This document shows, piece by piece, positions 12,962-24,891 of a stretch of DNA of 64,000 bases. Both the position numbers and the translations under genes were made by a program. Position 1 is the stretch's first letter. The number at the start of each line of letters is the position of its first letter. Source of the DNA: Guyanagaster necrorhizus (Eukaryota > Basidiomycota > Agaricomycetes > Agaricales > Physalacriaceae). The notes beneath the pieces are model-generated. The model was not told the origin of the DNA, ran no database searches, and saw nothing but the letters and a program-made list of their open reading frames with translations. The stretch covers positions 895,818 through 959,817 of the forward strand of contig NW_025064890.1 in NCBI RefSeq assembly GCF_019112545.1. Direction: 5' to 3'.

Positions 12962-14894
12962 TCAAGGTGCATCCGATAAACTGTCAAAGGAGGAATTGCT
13001 CGATGACTCCATAGCATCCCAAGAGCTCTCAGAGGAGCTGCTGTATCCATCATGGTCTTGGCCGAATAACGGCAGCGAGGGTATCGAGGGAGAGGTCAGC
13101 GTCTGTGCCAGACCGCTCAAAGCAAAAGTAGTCGAACGCCCGAAAGTGAGAGGAGAGGGATCGCTGTCATGTTCCCCACCGGACTTCAGGCGTTTCGCAT
13201 CGGAGTCATCATCATCACTACCGTCATCGAATGCCAAATCCTCTTCTCCAGTCGGGGAAAGGTAAGCTTGATTATCCTTAAAGTCCTCCAAATCGACTGC
13301 TTTTCTTTTCCCTTTCCTATCTCCATCCTCCGGCGAAGTCATGTCGCTTGAATACACATCGCCGTACCGGATAGTCTCCGTGCTCGACGTCCGTTTAAGC
13401 AGCCGCCTTTCCTCCTCCCTGTTACCTTGCTCCCATCGCAAAAGCGAGTCCCGTTCGCGTTCATGCCGGAGGAACATCTCATCCCACAACGTCGGTGGTG
13501 CTCCACACAGCGATGAACGGATGACCCATTCTGTGTCGAGTATCGCCATAGCAGTCGTATCCTTCCACTCTTGCTCGAGCGGACTGAAAAAATAACTTCG
13601 GCGGGTTCCTTCATAGCTGAATCGCCTACGATTTATGTATTAGACGATGTAGAGAGGGGCGTGAACGAAACTTACTCTCGCATGAACAGTTTCATTGCAT
13701 GCGCCTTCAGCGGCGTCTGTAGTAACGTAGCTTGTATGCGATGACATTTGAGCTCGTCGAACGCGTATGCCACGACAAGTTGCAGAGCCTGTTGGGCATA
13801 CCCATAACCTCGGTACTTCTCATGGAGGATCAACCCGACTTTGACTTCACCCACCGCGTTCAGAGACTGATGATGAGGTGTGGAAAAGAGGTATATGAAT
13901 CCAAGCGGCTCTTTCGGAACATGCGGAGCAGCCTGGAGATTCGAATCCGCATACGAACTGTTAATCAGAAACGGTTCCAGGACGGATTCTTCCTGTGGGA
14001 GGAACGAGGATGAAGGGATATTTGAACTAAAGGTTTTGTTAAGGTCTTCGGTTTCAATCCTGGGCTTCGACGTCCAATTCTTGGTCCATGCGTTACGCTC
14101 CTCTGGTATTTCTTTACAGACACGAGGAATATTGACGCCGGGAGTCGCTACAGAGGACTTGGAATCATCGGTGTCCCAAGGATCTCCGTTGTCCTATACA
14201 AAGGACATTAGTGGGTGGGTAACTAATGTCTCTTTAGACTCGCTGACCGAGTTAGAGACCTTTCGTGTTGGCTGATTGGCCTTATTCTATAAAAGCGATT
14301 TCTTAGCACAACATCAATACGTCTCCTAGATGATTGACTTACACTATCTTCGCCAGCTGGCTGGATTTTGAGCCCTTGAGGTTTGGCCTTACCCGACTTT
14401 TTGTTTTTCCTTCTTCGGGATTTCTTTTGCTTGACGGGAGCCTATACGGAAGGTAAGCCATAAGGATATTGTGAATGTACAAGTCCACTTACCACCACCA
14501 CCACCTCATCACCTGACTGTACATCACCTGACTGTACGACAGACAGACTGGAGTCCTCGACGTCAGTGGACAACACAGGCTCCTAATGATAAGTCAGATC
14601 TTCGGCAGCTCCAGTAACGGTTAGAAACCCTACCTGGTTCATTTCAGCGGCAGGATCTGGCCCTTGTTGCTGCCTGACGATTAGCCCAAAATGAAGGGCG
14701 CTCCCTATGAAGTCCAAGATATCATTAAAATTAGCTGCCTCGACACAACATAGCTGCAGCTCCTCAAAGAGGCCAGTGAGATAGTCTAAATGGTCATCAT
14801 ATCCACTGAGGCCATCAACGAGGAGGATGTCGTTAGTCGAGTTATGCCTCATGGTAAGTCGTTCGAGGCAAGCAAGACAAGCGCCTGAGCACAC
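12962..14894 (-). CDS. GNAT-family N-acetyltransferase domain protein with long disordered tails
   Basis: Probable acyl-CoA-dependent N-acyltransferase; substrate unknown. Exons (minus): 14634-14894, 14493-14582, 14343-14441, one near 14220-14280, 13676-14193 and 12962-13616; the exon 4 donor is uncertain. The core lies in exon 5: VGEVKVGLILHEKYRGYGYAQQAL is motif A with the acetyl-CoA loop R-G-Y-G-Y-A, followed by VVAYAFDELKCHRIQATLL and, across the next intron, LFMRDYEGTRRSYFF, the usual end of a GNAT fold. Before it is a basic stretch (KQKKSRRRKNKKSGK) that could be a nuclear signal. After it comes an acidic and Ser-rich tail of about 150 aa (FDDGSDDDDSDAKR). The first in-frame ATG is at 14894; a second at 14850 is possible. 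The protein is far longer than a minimal GNAT. Confidence 0.75.
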
Positions 14895-15175
14895 TTCGAA
14901 CCTTTATAACGGGAATACATCACGTGCCGCCGCGCCGAACGACTTCTCGAGTCACATCCCTTCCCATAACAGCATCCAGACCATCCTGTACAGCCATGGC
15001 GCAGGCAAGTATGGAAAAGTCACCGTCAAGAAAAGAGCATCAGTTGATGGCATTACTTTGAGTAGCCTTAATTCACGCGATAGGCATCATGTAGAGCATA
15101 TCTCATATTGCGCTTACATCGTAGCAGTATGATAGGCGGAGATGCAGGAAAAAGAATACAACGACAACAGAACAC

Positions 15176-15824
15176 TCACTATAACGATGAAGCAGGTCAG
15201 AATACAATAAGTAAATCATAAAACAGATACGTACGAAAGTGAGGGCAGCACCCTTTGTCTTCTTCTCACCACCAAGCTCGAAGCTGCAGAACAAATTGTT
15301 ATTAACATACAATAGATAAGCACGTAAAGAAGCCACGCACTGTTTGCAACGCTTTAAAGTTAGTTGCATTTTGTACTTGCACACGGTGCATTCCAGGCGT
15401 AGCACAACCTTCTTCGTCGTTTTGGCCTGATCAACAGCGTAAATGTTATCTCTGTCATCGACCGAGAAAGCGCACCTTCTTGTGGAAGACGGGCTTGGTC
15501 TGACCACCATAACCACTTTGCTTTCGGTCGTAACGACGCTTTCCCTGTGCGAAGAGGGAATCCTTGCCCTTCTTGTACTGAGTCACCTTATGAGGCCTAA
15601 AGCAATGTTTGAGCACACAGCAAATCTCAGACCATCCAAGTTCACATACGTGTGTTTCTTGCATGTTTTGCCCTTGCAGTCTGTTCCACGAATTCCATTG
15701 GCATCCCGGTGGTCAATATTGCGATAAAGGGCTACTCACATGTCCTCCGCGTCCTAGGCACTGAATCAGCATTTCCCAGACAAATAAAGAGAAAATGTTA
15801 GACTCACTTGGGAATGTTGACCAT
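15176..15824 (-). CDS. 60S ribosomal protein eL42 (L44/L36a family)
   Basis: Component of the large ribosomal subunit near the tRNA E site. Seven exons splice perfectly to 106 aa: 15808-15824, 15740-15753, 15650-15680, 15476-15596, 15341-15426, 15235-15283, and a last exon at 15176-15178 that holds only the TGA stop. The protein starts [20 protein letters not shown], contains [20 protein letters not shown] and the zinc-binding pair CxxC (CTVC, later C), and ends [13 protein letters not shown]. Length and sequence are canonical. The Pro in [11 protein letters not shown], the position whose replacement gives cycloheximide resistance in other fungi, is present, so the protein is predicted to be cycloheximide-sensitive. 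Very short 5' exons are typical of ribosomal protein genes in this group. Confidence 0.95.
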
Positions 15825-18513
15825 CTTGCTGGCGACGACGACGAAGATATTGATGGGGCTTGGTATATTCTGTCCCGTGCGGCTGTTCGGCGGTTGCCGG
15901 GTGCCGGTTACTGTATAGTTTTAGTAATTAGGTTCAAGCCCCGATTCGGGCCGATGATAACCACGTGTCTGACATCTTATCTATGCCGACGGCAATTGAC
16001 AGGTCCTCTTCGATCATCATACACGTCGTACGACCAAAAATTGGCCCTATAGTCCCACTTTCCTTTCCTTTTTTTTTTTTTTGTAGAGCGTTACACTATG
16101 TGTACGGCGGAGGGCAATCAGCTATGTTGGTCCCATCCATCCGCCTGGCTATGGGGCTAGCCCCGTTCATAGTTTGGTTACCCAGTTACTACTTCTCTGG
16201 GCAGTCGTCTCCCTGGCGATGCCGCTTATGCGCCTCTGATATCTAAGGTCGCCTCTACCATTAGTGTTAGTGTCCTATAGAGCCTTGTAGCGCCCTATCT
16301 CCTGATCCTTCCGCGTCATGGATCTCTATCACTAGAGCTACACCAAATGGTCCCACTTTCTTGTAGAGATGGTTCCCATGGACTCTGCAGGTGATCAGTA
16401 CCGCACTAACTGACTCAAATATACTGCCTGCCGCGGGAATGGAAGGTGGACTGCGGTGAATCGGTACGTCCAGCATTGGAAGTTGAACTTGACACCAAGT
16501 ATTACTGTCTGAACTTTATCACTCTCCGATACAGTGGTGTACATCTGCACTCAATAAGCGGTAACAATTCGCGGTTTCAGTGGTCCTCAGGCTTCTTTTA
16601 TCCCCGTCCCTCTCATCCTGTTACTAAAGTGAGTGCCGATGGGAAATGGAGATGGGCGCAGACCAATAAGCGCCTTCAGTCAAATGCGTTCATTGAAATA
16701 ACGTATCTGGGACGCTGGTATTGAGTATCGGCGCGCAGAGCCGAGCTTATAATGAAGCAGCATCAAAAACCATCCTTCTTTCATATATTAAACCTTCCCA
16801 GTTGTACGGGTCACCCGAAAATAAGTAGCCATTGTGAAGTCCTGAATACATCCTTGTTTTACGGACGGAAACGACAATTAGCCAATCCGGTACATCCTCC
16901 GTATGTTGCGGAGGCGGATCGTTGCGTACTCAGCAATTGGGATCTTAACAATCGTTATCTCACCAGCCGTCTGTTTGAGTCGCACGAGTGCATATACCGA
17001 CAATCTTGAACGTAGATCCAGCCGAATGTTACGGAGGGAAGCCATTTCTATCCGCCGTACGCATACTTGTATGAGCATCTGACACAATGTCCAGAGTCGA
17101 GGATGAACATTTTATGCATTGTCGGTGTGGCCATGGGTCTCACGAAGTGCTACCGAAAGATACGGACCCAGAATATCGTTCACATGCACAGAAGATGGAC
17201 CCGCAAAGAGTTGCCTCGCGCTGATATCCCGTGGTGATACGAACGTGAAATATGTGGCTCATCATTCCAACACATTATGGAGACGACTAGTCGAGACTAC
17301 ACACATTCACCGTCTGTCTAGATATGATATGCAGAGTCACACGAGTGCATGCACAGTCGTTGATCGCAATTGAAGGTATTTTTCCGTCGACCCTCGCTCC
17401 AGTTCCTGTACCTGCACGTTTTCTCCCATGGCTACAACTCAAGGAAATTCACGGTAGACAGGATGGAAGCCAAAAAGCACTATGACCAAATGATAAGCCC
17501 GTAAGATACTTAGGACCCACAGCTGCTCCAGGTCCCGAGTAGAGTGGATGCGCGCTCATACCACCCCAAATGGCAGTGACAATGCGATGCACTCCGAATC
17601 ATTGATATACGGTTTTTCCGTTGGAGCATCGAGCTTGAGGTTGAGACGATATCTATTTTTGAGACGAGAAACCTCACAAGACTCGGAGCTTAGGTACGAG
17701 AGCACGAAAATCCATGGCAATCCTGAGAGACATTTGGACTACCTTTATCGAGCGGATCAGAGTAAATGTGGTACAGACCGGCGCGGTTGCGCCCTGGGTT
17801 TAATAGCCAAAGGAGCTCAAAGAGGCAGTAACTTAGGAATAACCAATCCGAAAGCGAAGGCGGGATGATAAGTGAATGTTTGAACGATCGATGTTATCGG
17901 AGATATGTTAGCATCTGGAAGATGGTTTAATCTTTAGTCTCCTTGAACATGCAGGCACGATTAATAAAGTTTACAGGAATACAGTACGTGCACCTGCATC
18001 CAGGAAACAATTGACAATAAATAGGGAGAACTTCAAATTGCCTGCAATGCTGTCTCAGAAGGTAAAACAAAAATCAAAGACAAGAGTCAACGCAACAATG
18101 AACAACGCAACGTTTCAGCATAAAATACGGAGAATGGATGGAGATGGATGACAGTATCTGAGACAAAATTCGTTGCAGCAGGCAGCTTGCATCCGCTCAG
18201 GGACGCACCGGGTCCTCCATGGGGATACATTTTGTAGGGAGGTCCGTAGGTGATCGGGGTCCCTATACAGTCAAATATTCCATAAAAGTTTGCCTGATCG
18301 TACCACCGCCCTCTACTGCTATCCGGTCTCTTGCTCACTGCTCTTCTCTCTTCCCTCTATTTCGCCTGGGAGGGCCTCTCAGTACCGCCATTTTTTTTTA
18401 TCTGTGTCATCTATAGTGAGTATTTCTTTGCTGTCTTGCTTACCATCGTTAACACTGCGGCCGTTCAGATATATATTTTCAACATATAGAACGACCCGTG
18501 TAATTTACCCAAA
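15825..18513. other. 2.7 kb intergenic region between eL42 and HMG-CoA reductase
   Basis: Contains the eL42 promoter on the left and the reductase promoter on the right, with pyrimidine-rich tracts at 18330-18500. Open frames at 16446-16724 and 17548-17868 lack ATG starts or motifs and are not called. A T-run at 16070-16083 is simple sequence. No RNA gene was recognised. Confidence 0.4.
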
Positions 18514-21500
18514 ATGCGCGCCATACTGAGGCCATTCGTTATTCATGCAGCCTATTCTCCCATCGAAACGATTGTTTTCTTCTCTATTGTCGGTACTCTC
18601 GCCTACTTTCATGTTCTCTCCGCCATCAAGCACTCGGCTTTCTTCGCGCCGACGAATCCAATCACCCTTCGTCCGTCGCATGCTCGCTACACTCAGCAAG
18701 AATGGGTCAACGTCCGGGAACATGCCTGGTACCATGCGAAATCTGCCGCGGACAGTTCCATAATCCCCGTCGAGCTCCAACAGATCGTGTTTTCTCTCGA
18801 CTCAGTACAGAAGAGCAAAGACGTGCGTGTGCTTTTTTTTTCCGAGGCAAACACCGTCCATGACCCTGTTATTACAGGCCGTTCCAGGCTCCATCTCGCT
18901 TGATATGTCACCCCTGGCCGATTCCGTGTACAACATGTCGAAATTTACTTATGAAGCCCTGCCAACTTCTTCCGGGCGCAAGTACGGCTCTTTGTGTCAT
19001 CGTTCATCCATTTCAGCGACAAACAGCTCCCCTTCCGATGCTCCGACATGCTTCTCTGCGATCACCTCGTCTTTACGCTCGTTTACTCAGACATTGTCGT
19101 TTACTCCCGGGGCTAAGGAGGAGTTCATGAATGCTTTTTCGCGCTTTGCAAAGTCGACCGTTGACGAGTATGGAGTCCGTTTTGAGTTGGAAACACGAGA
19201 GCAAGAGACCATTGGAGACATGAAAAGCAGCAAATGGGTCGCGTATGCTGCGCGCGCGTTTGTCATGCGATTCTGGGACCTTGCAAAGGTTCGTCTACTC
19301 CCCTACGGCTCTACTTTCTTTGATGAACATTGCTGCAGAAGGCCGACTCGTTGGACATCATTCTGATCCTCATTGGCTATGTCCTAATGCACGCAACGTT
19401 CCTCATACTTGTTTCACGCTCCCGTCAACTTGGATCAAGCTTCTGGTTGCCATCCGGCATTGTTTCTTCGTCCGTTCTCGCCCTTCTTCTTTCTCTTCCG
19501 ATAGCAATGTGGCTTCGCATCCCCATGGACCCTGTCGCCCTATCGGAAGCTCTTCCATTCCTTGTCTGTACGGTCGGCTTTGACAAGCCCATTCGCCTGG
19601 CCCGTGCTGTGTTCAGGCACCCACATCTTACGAGCCCCGTTGGAGGCGCCAGCTCTGGCGGCCAGTTGAAACCATCCGGAGAAGTGATCCTTGAATCTCT
19701 CACGAAGGTCTACTATCCCATCATCCGGGATTACATACTCGAGATAGCCGTGCTCGTCGTCGGCGCTTACAGTCGAGTCAGCGGCCTTCGCGAGGTCTGC
19801 GCCCTAGCAGCGCTCATCCTGGGCTTGGACTGTCTCCTCTTGTGCACTTTCCTGGCTTCGATATTGTGCATCATGATTGAGGTGAGATCGTTTTCCTTTT
19901 CTGGCCTATTGTCTTCCAACCTTCACACATTTACTTATCCTATTGTTTTACCTCCCTTAGGTCCACCGGATAAGGACTGTTCGCGCTTTGTCAACTTCCA
20001 AATCGCCCTCTGTCGTCATGGCTGATGGGACACCGAAAACCGCTTCTGCCGGGAAGCGCCCAGGTTTGGCTCAGCGAGTCTCTTCCATGCTTCTCGGTGT
20101 CAAGGGTTCAGCGCGTGGCAAGAAAGAGGAGAAACAAGCCGATAGCCCCGTTGCACGGTTAAAGCCCCTTCTTGTGAGTCTCTTTTTTTTTCCTGCCTGG
20201 ATGTTTCACTCATCTCTTATCTTGATAGATTGCTACTTTCCTTACGCTTCACATCCTCAATCTCTGCGCTCCATTGGCGCCGACCAGAGTCAGCACGCAC
20301 ACCGTTCCTACTTCCGTGAGGAAAGTCGACATCACCACTCCGGAGATACGTCACGCTTTGGGTGCTTTGGTCGATGCTGAACAAGTCGACAACGTCTATG
20401 TTGATGAGGAAACTAGCGTCTGGGTCAAAGTCTATCCGCCAGTTCATGTTCGGTTGATCCCCCCTGCTCAACTTCTCGCCGCCGTGCTCCCGACGCCCGA
20501 TGCCCCGATTGTTCATCGGACAACCTCAGAAATGGTAGAGAGCTTCATGTCGTCCTGGTCGCGCCTCGTTGGCGATCCGCTGCTGTCCAAGTGGATCGTT
20601 GTTGTGTTAGCCTTAAGCATCAGCCTAAATGGATACCTGCTTAAAGCGATTGGTGCCGGTTTGGCTGGGAAGGGTCCTGCGTCGCGAAGTGGGGGTGTTA
20701 GGTTTACCAGCGAGGACAGCGAGGGCAAGGTTGCGGAAACACATGAGGTCTCAATCAAACCTGCGGCGCCCACGCCCCGCCCTCGCCCAACAGCTACCTT
20801 CACGCTCGATGATGTTGACAGGATCCTGAAAGCTCGTAACTTGACGGTGCCTTCCCCACCGACTTCCCCTCTCATTGATTCGCCTCAGTCATCTGACAGT
20901 GACGATTCTTCAGCCGGTGACTTCTTCGTTCGACCCCTTGAGGAATGCATTGAGATTTTCGACAATGGCCCACGCCCTTTAAGTCTATCCTTGTCATTGC
21001 TCAATGATGAGGAGATCATCCTGCTGGCCCAGAATGGCAAGATAGCGGCGTACGCTTTGGAGAAGGTTCTCGGCAGCGAGGAGCTGGAAAGGGCGGTCCG
21101 GATTCGTCGGGCTTTGATCTGTACGTCTATTCACCGTTCATTCATCGCGTACTGCTGTTTTCTAACTATAAACCACCAGCGCGATCGTCAAGGATTCAGA
21201 CATTGGAGACCTCTGACATCCCGATGACCAACTACGATTGGTCTCGCGTCATTGGGGCATGTTGTGAGAATGTCGTTGGATACATCCCGCTTCCGCTGGG
21301 TATCGCCGGTCCACTCAAGGTTGACGGCGTCCTGACTCCCATTCCTATGGCTACGGCGGAAGGCACTCTTGTTGCATCGACTTCGCGCGGTGCGAAGGCT
21401 CTCAATGCTGGTGGAGGTGTCACTACCGTGCTCACGCAAGACGGCATGACTCGTGGTCCTGCAATCGATTTCCCCTCCATCGTTAACGCTGCCGAAGCCA

Positions 21501-22516
21501 AACTCTGGATCGATTCACCGAAGGGATTCGCTACTATCAAGGAAGCCTTCGAGTCTACGTCCCGCTTTGCCAAGCTCAGGAGCCTTAAGACCGCTTTGGC
21601 CGGCCGGACGTTGTATGTGCGGTTCATGACCGCCACAGGCGATGCCATGGGTATGAACATGATATCCAAGGGCACCGAGAAGGGGTTGGAGGTTATGCAG
21701 AAGCGCTTCCCGGAGATGGTCGTTCTGGCGTTGTCAGGCAACTACTGCACGGACAAGAAGGCAGCTGCTATCAATTGGATTGAAGGTCGTGGCAAGAGTG
21801 TGGTCGCGGAGGCTATTATACCCGGAAAGATCGTGCAGAGCGTGCTCAAAACTACGGTTGAAGCTTTGTGTAATTTAAACACGAAGAAGAACTTGATTGG
21901 GAGCGCGATGGCGGGTTCGATTGGTGGATTTAATGCCCATGCGGCGAATATTCTAACTGCAATATTTTTGGCTACTGGACAGGATCCAGCGCAGAATGTG
22001 GAGAGCTCGAATTGCATGACTCTCATGGAACCGTGAGTGTCTACCTTTTTTTTTTATGGTTCATTCTTGTATGCTAACAACATGTTTAGGACTAACAATG
22101 GTCAAGATCTACTTATGACCGTATCTATGCCCTGCATCGAGGTGGGAACCGTTGGTGGAGGCACCGTTCTGGCGCCTCAACAAGCTGTTCTTGAAATGCT
22201 CGGTGTCAAGGGCGCTCACCCGACTAACCCCGGTCAGAATGCTCAAACCCTCGCCCGGATCATTGCTGCTTCTGTCATGGCTGGCGAACTCTCCCTCTTG
22301 AGCGCGCTCGCAGCTGGCCACCTCGTTCGCGCCCACCTCGCTCACAATCGATCACAGGCTAACACGCCAGTGAGCTCGCGACCTGTGACGCCTGGACCGA
22401 ACAGTGAGCGTTCTGCTCAACTGGTACCAAAGTTGTTGAAGGGGCTTGCATTCAGTCCTTTGTCGCCTTCGTCTTCTACTTCATCATTACCACCATATTC
22501 ATTAGAGAATCCATGA
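18514..22516 (+). CDS. HMG-CoA reductase (class I), sterol-sensing membrane domain
   Basis: Reduces HMG-CoA to mevalonate with two NADPH in the ER membrane, the rate-setting step of sterol and terpenoid synthesis. Seven exons join in phase: 18514-18822, 18878-19288, 19339-19881, 19961-20173, 20229-21120, 21180-22032 and 22090-22516, giving 1215 aa. An N-terminal helix lies at about 17-40. The sterol-sensing helices lie at about 242-420 (exon 3). A basic, Ser-rich linker and another helix lie near 620. The catalytic domain begins about 740. The family signature [17 protein letters not shown] is at 819-835. Catalytic residues by alignment to the human enzyme are Glu850, Lys982 (CTDKK), Asp1058 (GQDP) and His1156 (AHLAHNRS). 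Ser1162 matches the AMPK-phosphorylated serine. All key residues are intact. The F-box gene follows 210 bases downstream. Confidence 0.97.
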
Positions 22517-22726
22517 TGCTTTCATGTGTGTTATTATAACTTTGGATTAATCATAACTTTGGGCTATTTACAAGTACGATTGGATTGTATCATTTACATC
22601 AATACAAAATCTTTGACAGATATGGTGTTGGATCAGCTATGGGTCCATGTAGGTCCTGGAACCGAACAACAGTAGCTTCTGAGGCAGACAGGTCCAAACA
22701 GAGCCAGGTCATTGACCATCACATCC

Positions 22727-23997
22727 ATGGCGGCCAGCCTCCCTCAAGAACTCATCGATGCCATCGTCGACTACATATGGGACGATAAGCCAACCCTGGG
22801 CTGCTGCGTAGCGGTATGCCGGGCCTTCAGAGCTCGCAGCAGGTCCCTCTTATTCTCATCAATCGTCCTATCGAACGCTGCGACCTGTCGTCGTCTGTAC
22901 GACGACATCCTGACAGCCTTCCCAGATGTCGCGTCCCTTGTGCGCAGGTTGGAAATCGTGGATCCCATTCCTAAAGACCCCAGGCACCACCTCGACGACA
23001 CCTGGATCGCCTCGAGCGAGCGCCTCCCTGCAACGATCCAGCTGCTCTCGCCTCACCTGCGGCATATCTCCCTGACCAGCGAGGGCTACCATTACCAGAA
23101 CCATGACTTTACGCACGTATTCCACTGGCGCAAGGCCACAGCCGAGTTGAAGTGCGCCCTGCTTGGCGCGTTTTCGTCGAAGGATATGGTTTCTATCGAA
23201 TTGTCGGGGATCGTCATTAATTCGTGCCAGGGTCTGTTTGATCTCCTTGCGGGGTCGCCTGTGAAGAGTTTGGCTTTACCGTTATTTTGGCATGCCATTC
23301 CCGAGTGTGTTATCAGGCCGCCAGTTTCGCCGCCACATACGCGGCCGCAGCCTCATTCATTGTCGGTCCGGCTGAGCGACTGCCTCATCAATTATATGCT
23401 TAGTCCATATGTCGCTATCGATGTCTGTGATGTCAGGGATCTGACGCTCAAGGTGCCGGGAAACTTCTCTCCAGAGATAAGACCTGCTGCGACGAAGCTG
23501 TTTCTGACCGTGGGAAACAATATCGAAAAGTTGGTTGTCGAGGAAAACATATATTGTGTGTCCATTTAATTCAGATTAGACACACCATTAACGTCGGTTG
23601 CGTAGTCGGGGACATACCAGAGGTCTTCCAATTGACGCATTGCCAGAACCTGAAAGTCGTACAGTTCATCACCACCGTCTACACGATGGACAATTCGTAT
23701 TGGACGTACTTATCCAGGATGCTTGAGACAATTGCCCCGGATAATCATATGGAGCAAGTCCTGATTAAGGCGGACCTCTACAGTACGGGAAATTCGGGTA
23801 ATGTATCGGAGTGGCTCGACTGGGGGGATTTAGATGAGGTTTTAACGCAACCGCGCATGTCTTATCTCAAATCGGTTAGGATCGAGCTCAGTATCTGGGG
23901 CCAAGTGAATGATCATGTTGACGACTGGGTGCGAAAAGGGCTCCCTGCTCTCCAGAAGAATGGTGTCCATGTCAAGATGGAGTCTTTAAGTAGATGA
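22727..23997 (+). CDS. F-box-like protein
   Basis: Probable substrate adaptor of an SCF-type ubiquitin ligase, of the highly expanded mushroom F-box group. Two exons, 22727-23555 and 23606-23997, join in phase to 406 aa. The first 40 residues (LPQELIDAIVDYIWDD, then CCVAVCRAFRARSRSLLFSSI) match the F-box pattern LPxELxxxIxxxLxxD followed by a Cys-rich turn. The rest has irregular leucine-rich character (VKSLALPLFW, RDLTLKVPGNF) consistent with a degenerate LRR-like recognition domain, but no classical repeats. The ATG at 22727 directly precedes the F-box. The neighbour upstream is HMG-CoA reductase on the same strand; no functional link is implied. Substrate unknown. Confidence 0.75.
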
Positions 23998-24891
23998 GAT
24001 GTGATCCGTCGGGTCCTCCGTGAGTCGTCGATCTCATGCCAGGTCGTATGCACCTTTACACGCGGAGAGCAGATATCTATGGAGCCGGGCGATATTAACC
24101 CTGTATTTTCATTGATGGTGTCGACCCGGATTTTGAAATCGATTGCAGGATCTCTGGTTGGTTAGTTTGGGATCTCATTGGTAAGGGTCTCGGCGCCTGT
24201 ATCTTGGCACAAGCAGGACTGATTCATTCTTAAGTATTAGCTCTCCGTGGATCGTGTTATGTTACGACTTACAGATACCCCTTTATCCTCACGAAAAATG
24301 ACATTCGATTACAACATGACATTTAGCATTTCTCAATGACAGACACGTGTAAAACGCTTTGCAGCTGCCTGACATGTCCCAATGTTTCCGGTTGCTAGTC
24401 GGATGCAACGGAGGAGATTAACTCGCACACGAGCATCTCCGCAAAGTCATGCGTTGGCCTCATGTACCATGGTATTTTCAATTTTTTTTTTCAACAATAT
24501 GACATCTACGTGCTCCATGTCAGACTCATTTTTGGTCTGACCTCTCAGCCCAAATCTGCACGGTTAAGATTGTATTTACTTCCTCAATATTTCCGCGGAA
24601 GCAAGTTGGAAAACAAGATCGATCGTGATTGGCGCGATCGACGATGAGCTTGGGGCACCTCTGCAGAATCGTTTGGTGGTTTGGGGTGTCTCCTAATCGA
24701 GCGGTACTGGAGACCATAGTAGAGATGCTTTCTATAAAGCCTCTATGGAAGTTCTATATAAGTTTAACTAGATTTTTTAGCATGCATTCATCCTTCCCCA
24801 TGACCTCCCAACAGGAGCCTAGACACTACATGGAATCATGAATAACCCTCAAGGCGGCCGTACATTCGCTCGATACACGCAGAATATACAA
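23998..24891. other. Intergenic stretch
   Basis: About 0.9 kb between convergent genes (F-box plus, SUZ12-like minus). No supported coding frame. It should contain the two 3' untranslated regions. Confidence 0.4.

Noticed and set aside
13169..13595. Plus-strand frames over the GNAT gene
   Set aside because: Antisense to acidic, Ser-rich coding sequence; no start or motif of their own.
15905..15960. tRNA-like GGTTCAAGCCCCGATTCGGGC segment
   Set aside because: The T-loop-like bases are not enclosed by a proper stem, and no anticodon arm or acceptor pairing could be found.
18823..18877. In-frame read-through between reductase exons 1 and 2
   Set aside because: Clean GTGCGT/TTACAG borders and phase agreement with the conserved protein support an intron.
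20513..22345. Long minus-strand open frames opposite HMG-CoA reductase
   Set aside because: They are antisense shadows of a strongly conserved, fully explained coding sequence.
18514..22516. Terpenoid biosynthetic gene cluster around HMG-CoA reductase
   Set aside because: No terpene synthase, P450 or prenyltransferase motif was seen in the window, so the reductase is best read as the housekeeping gene.
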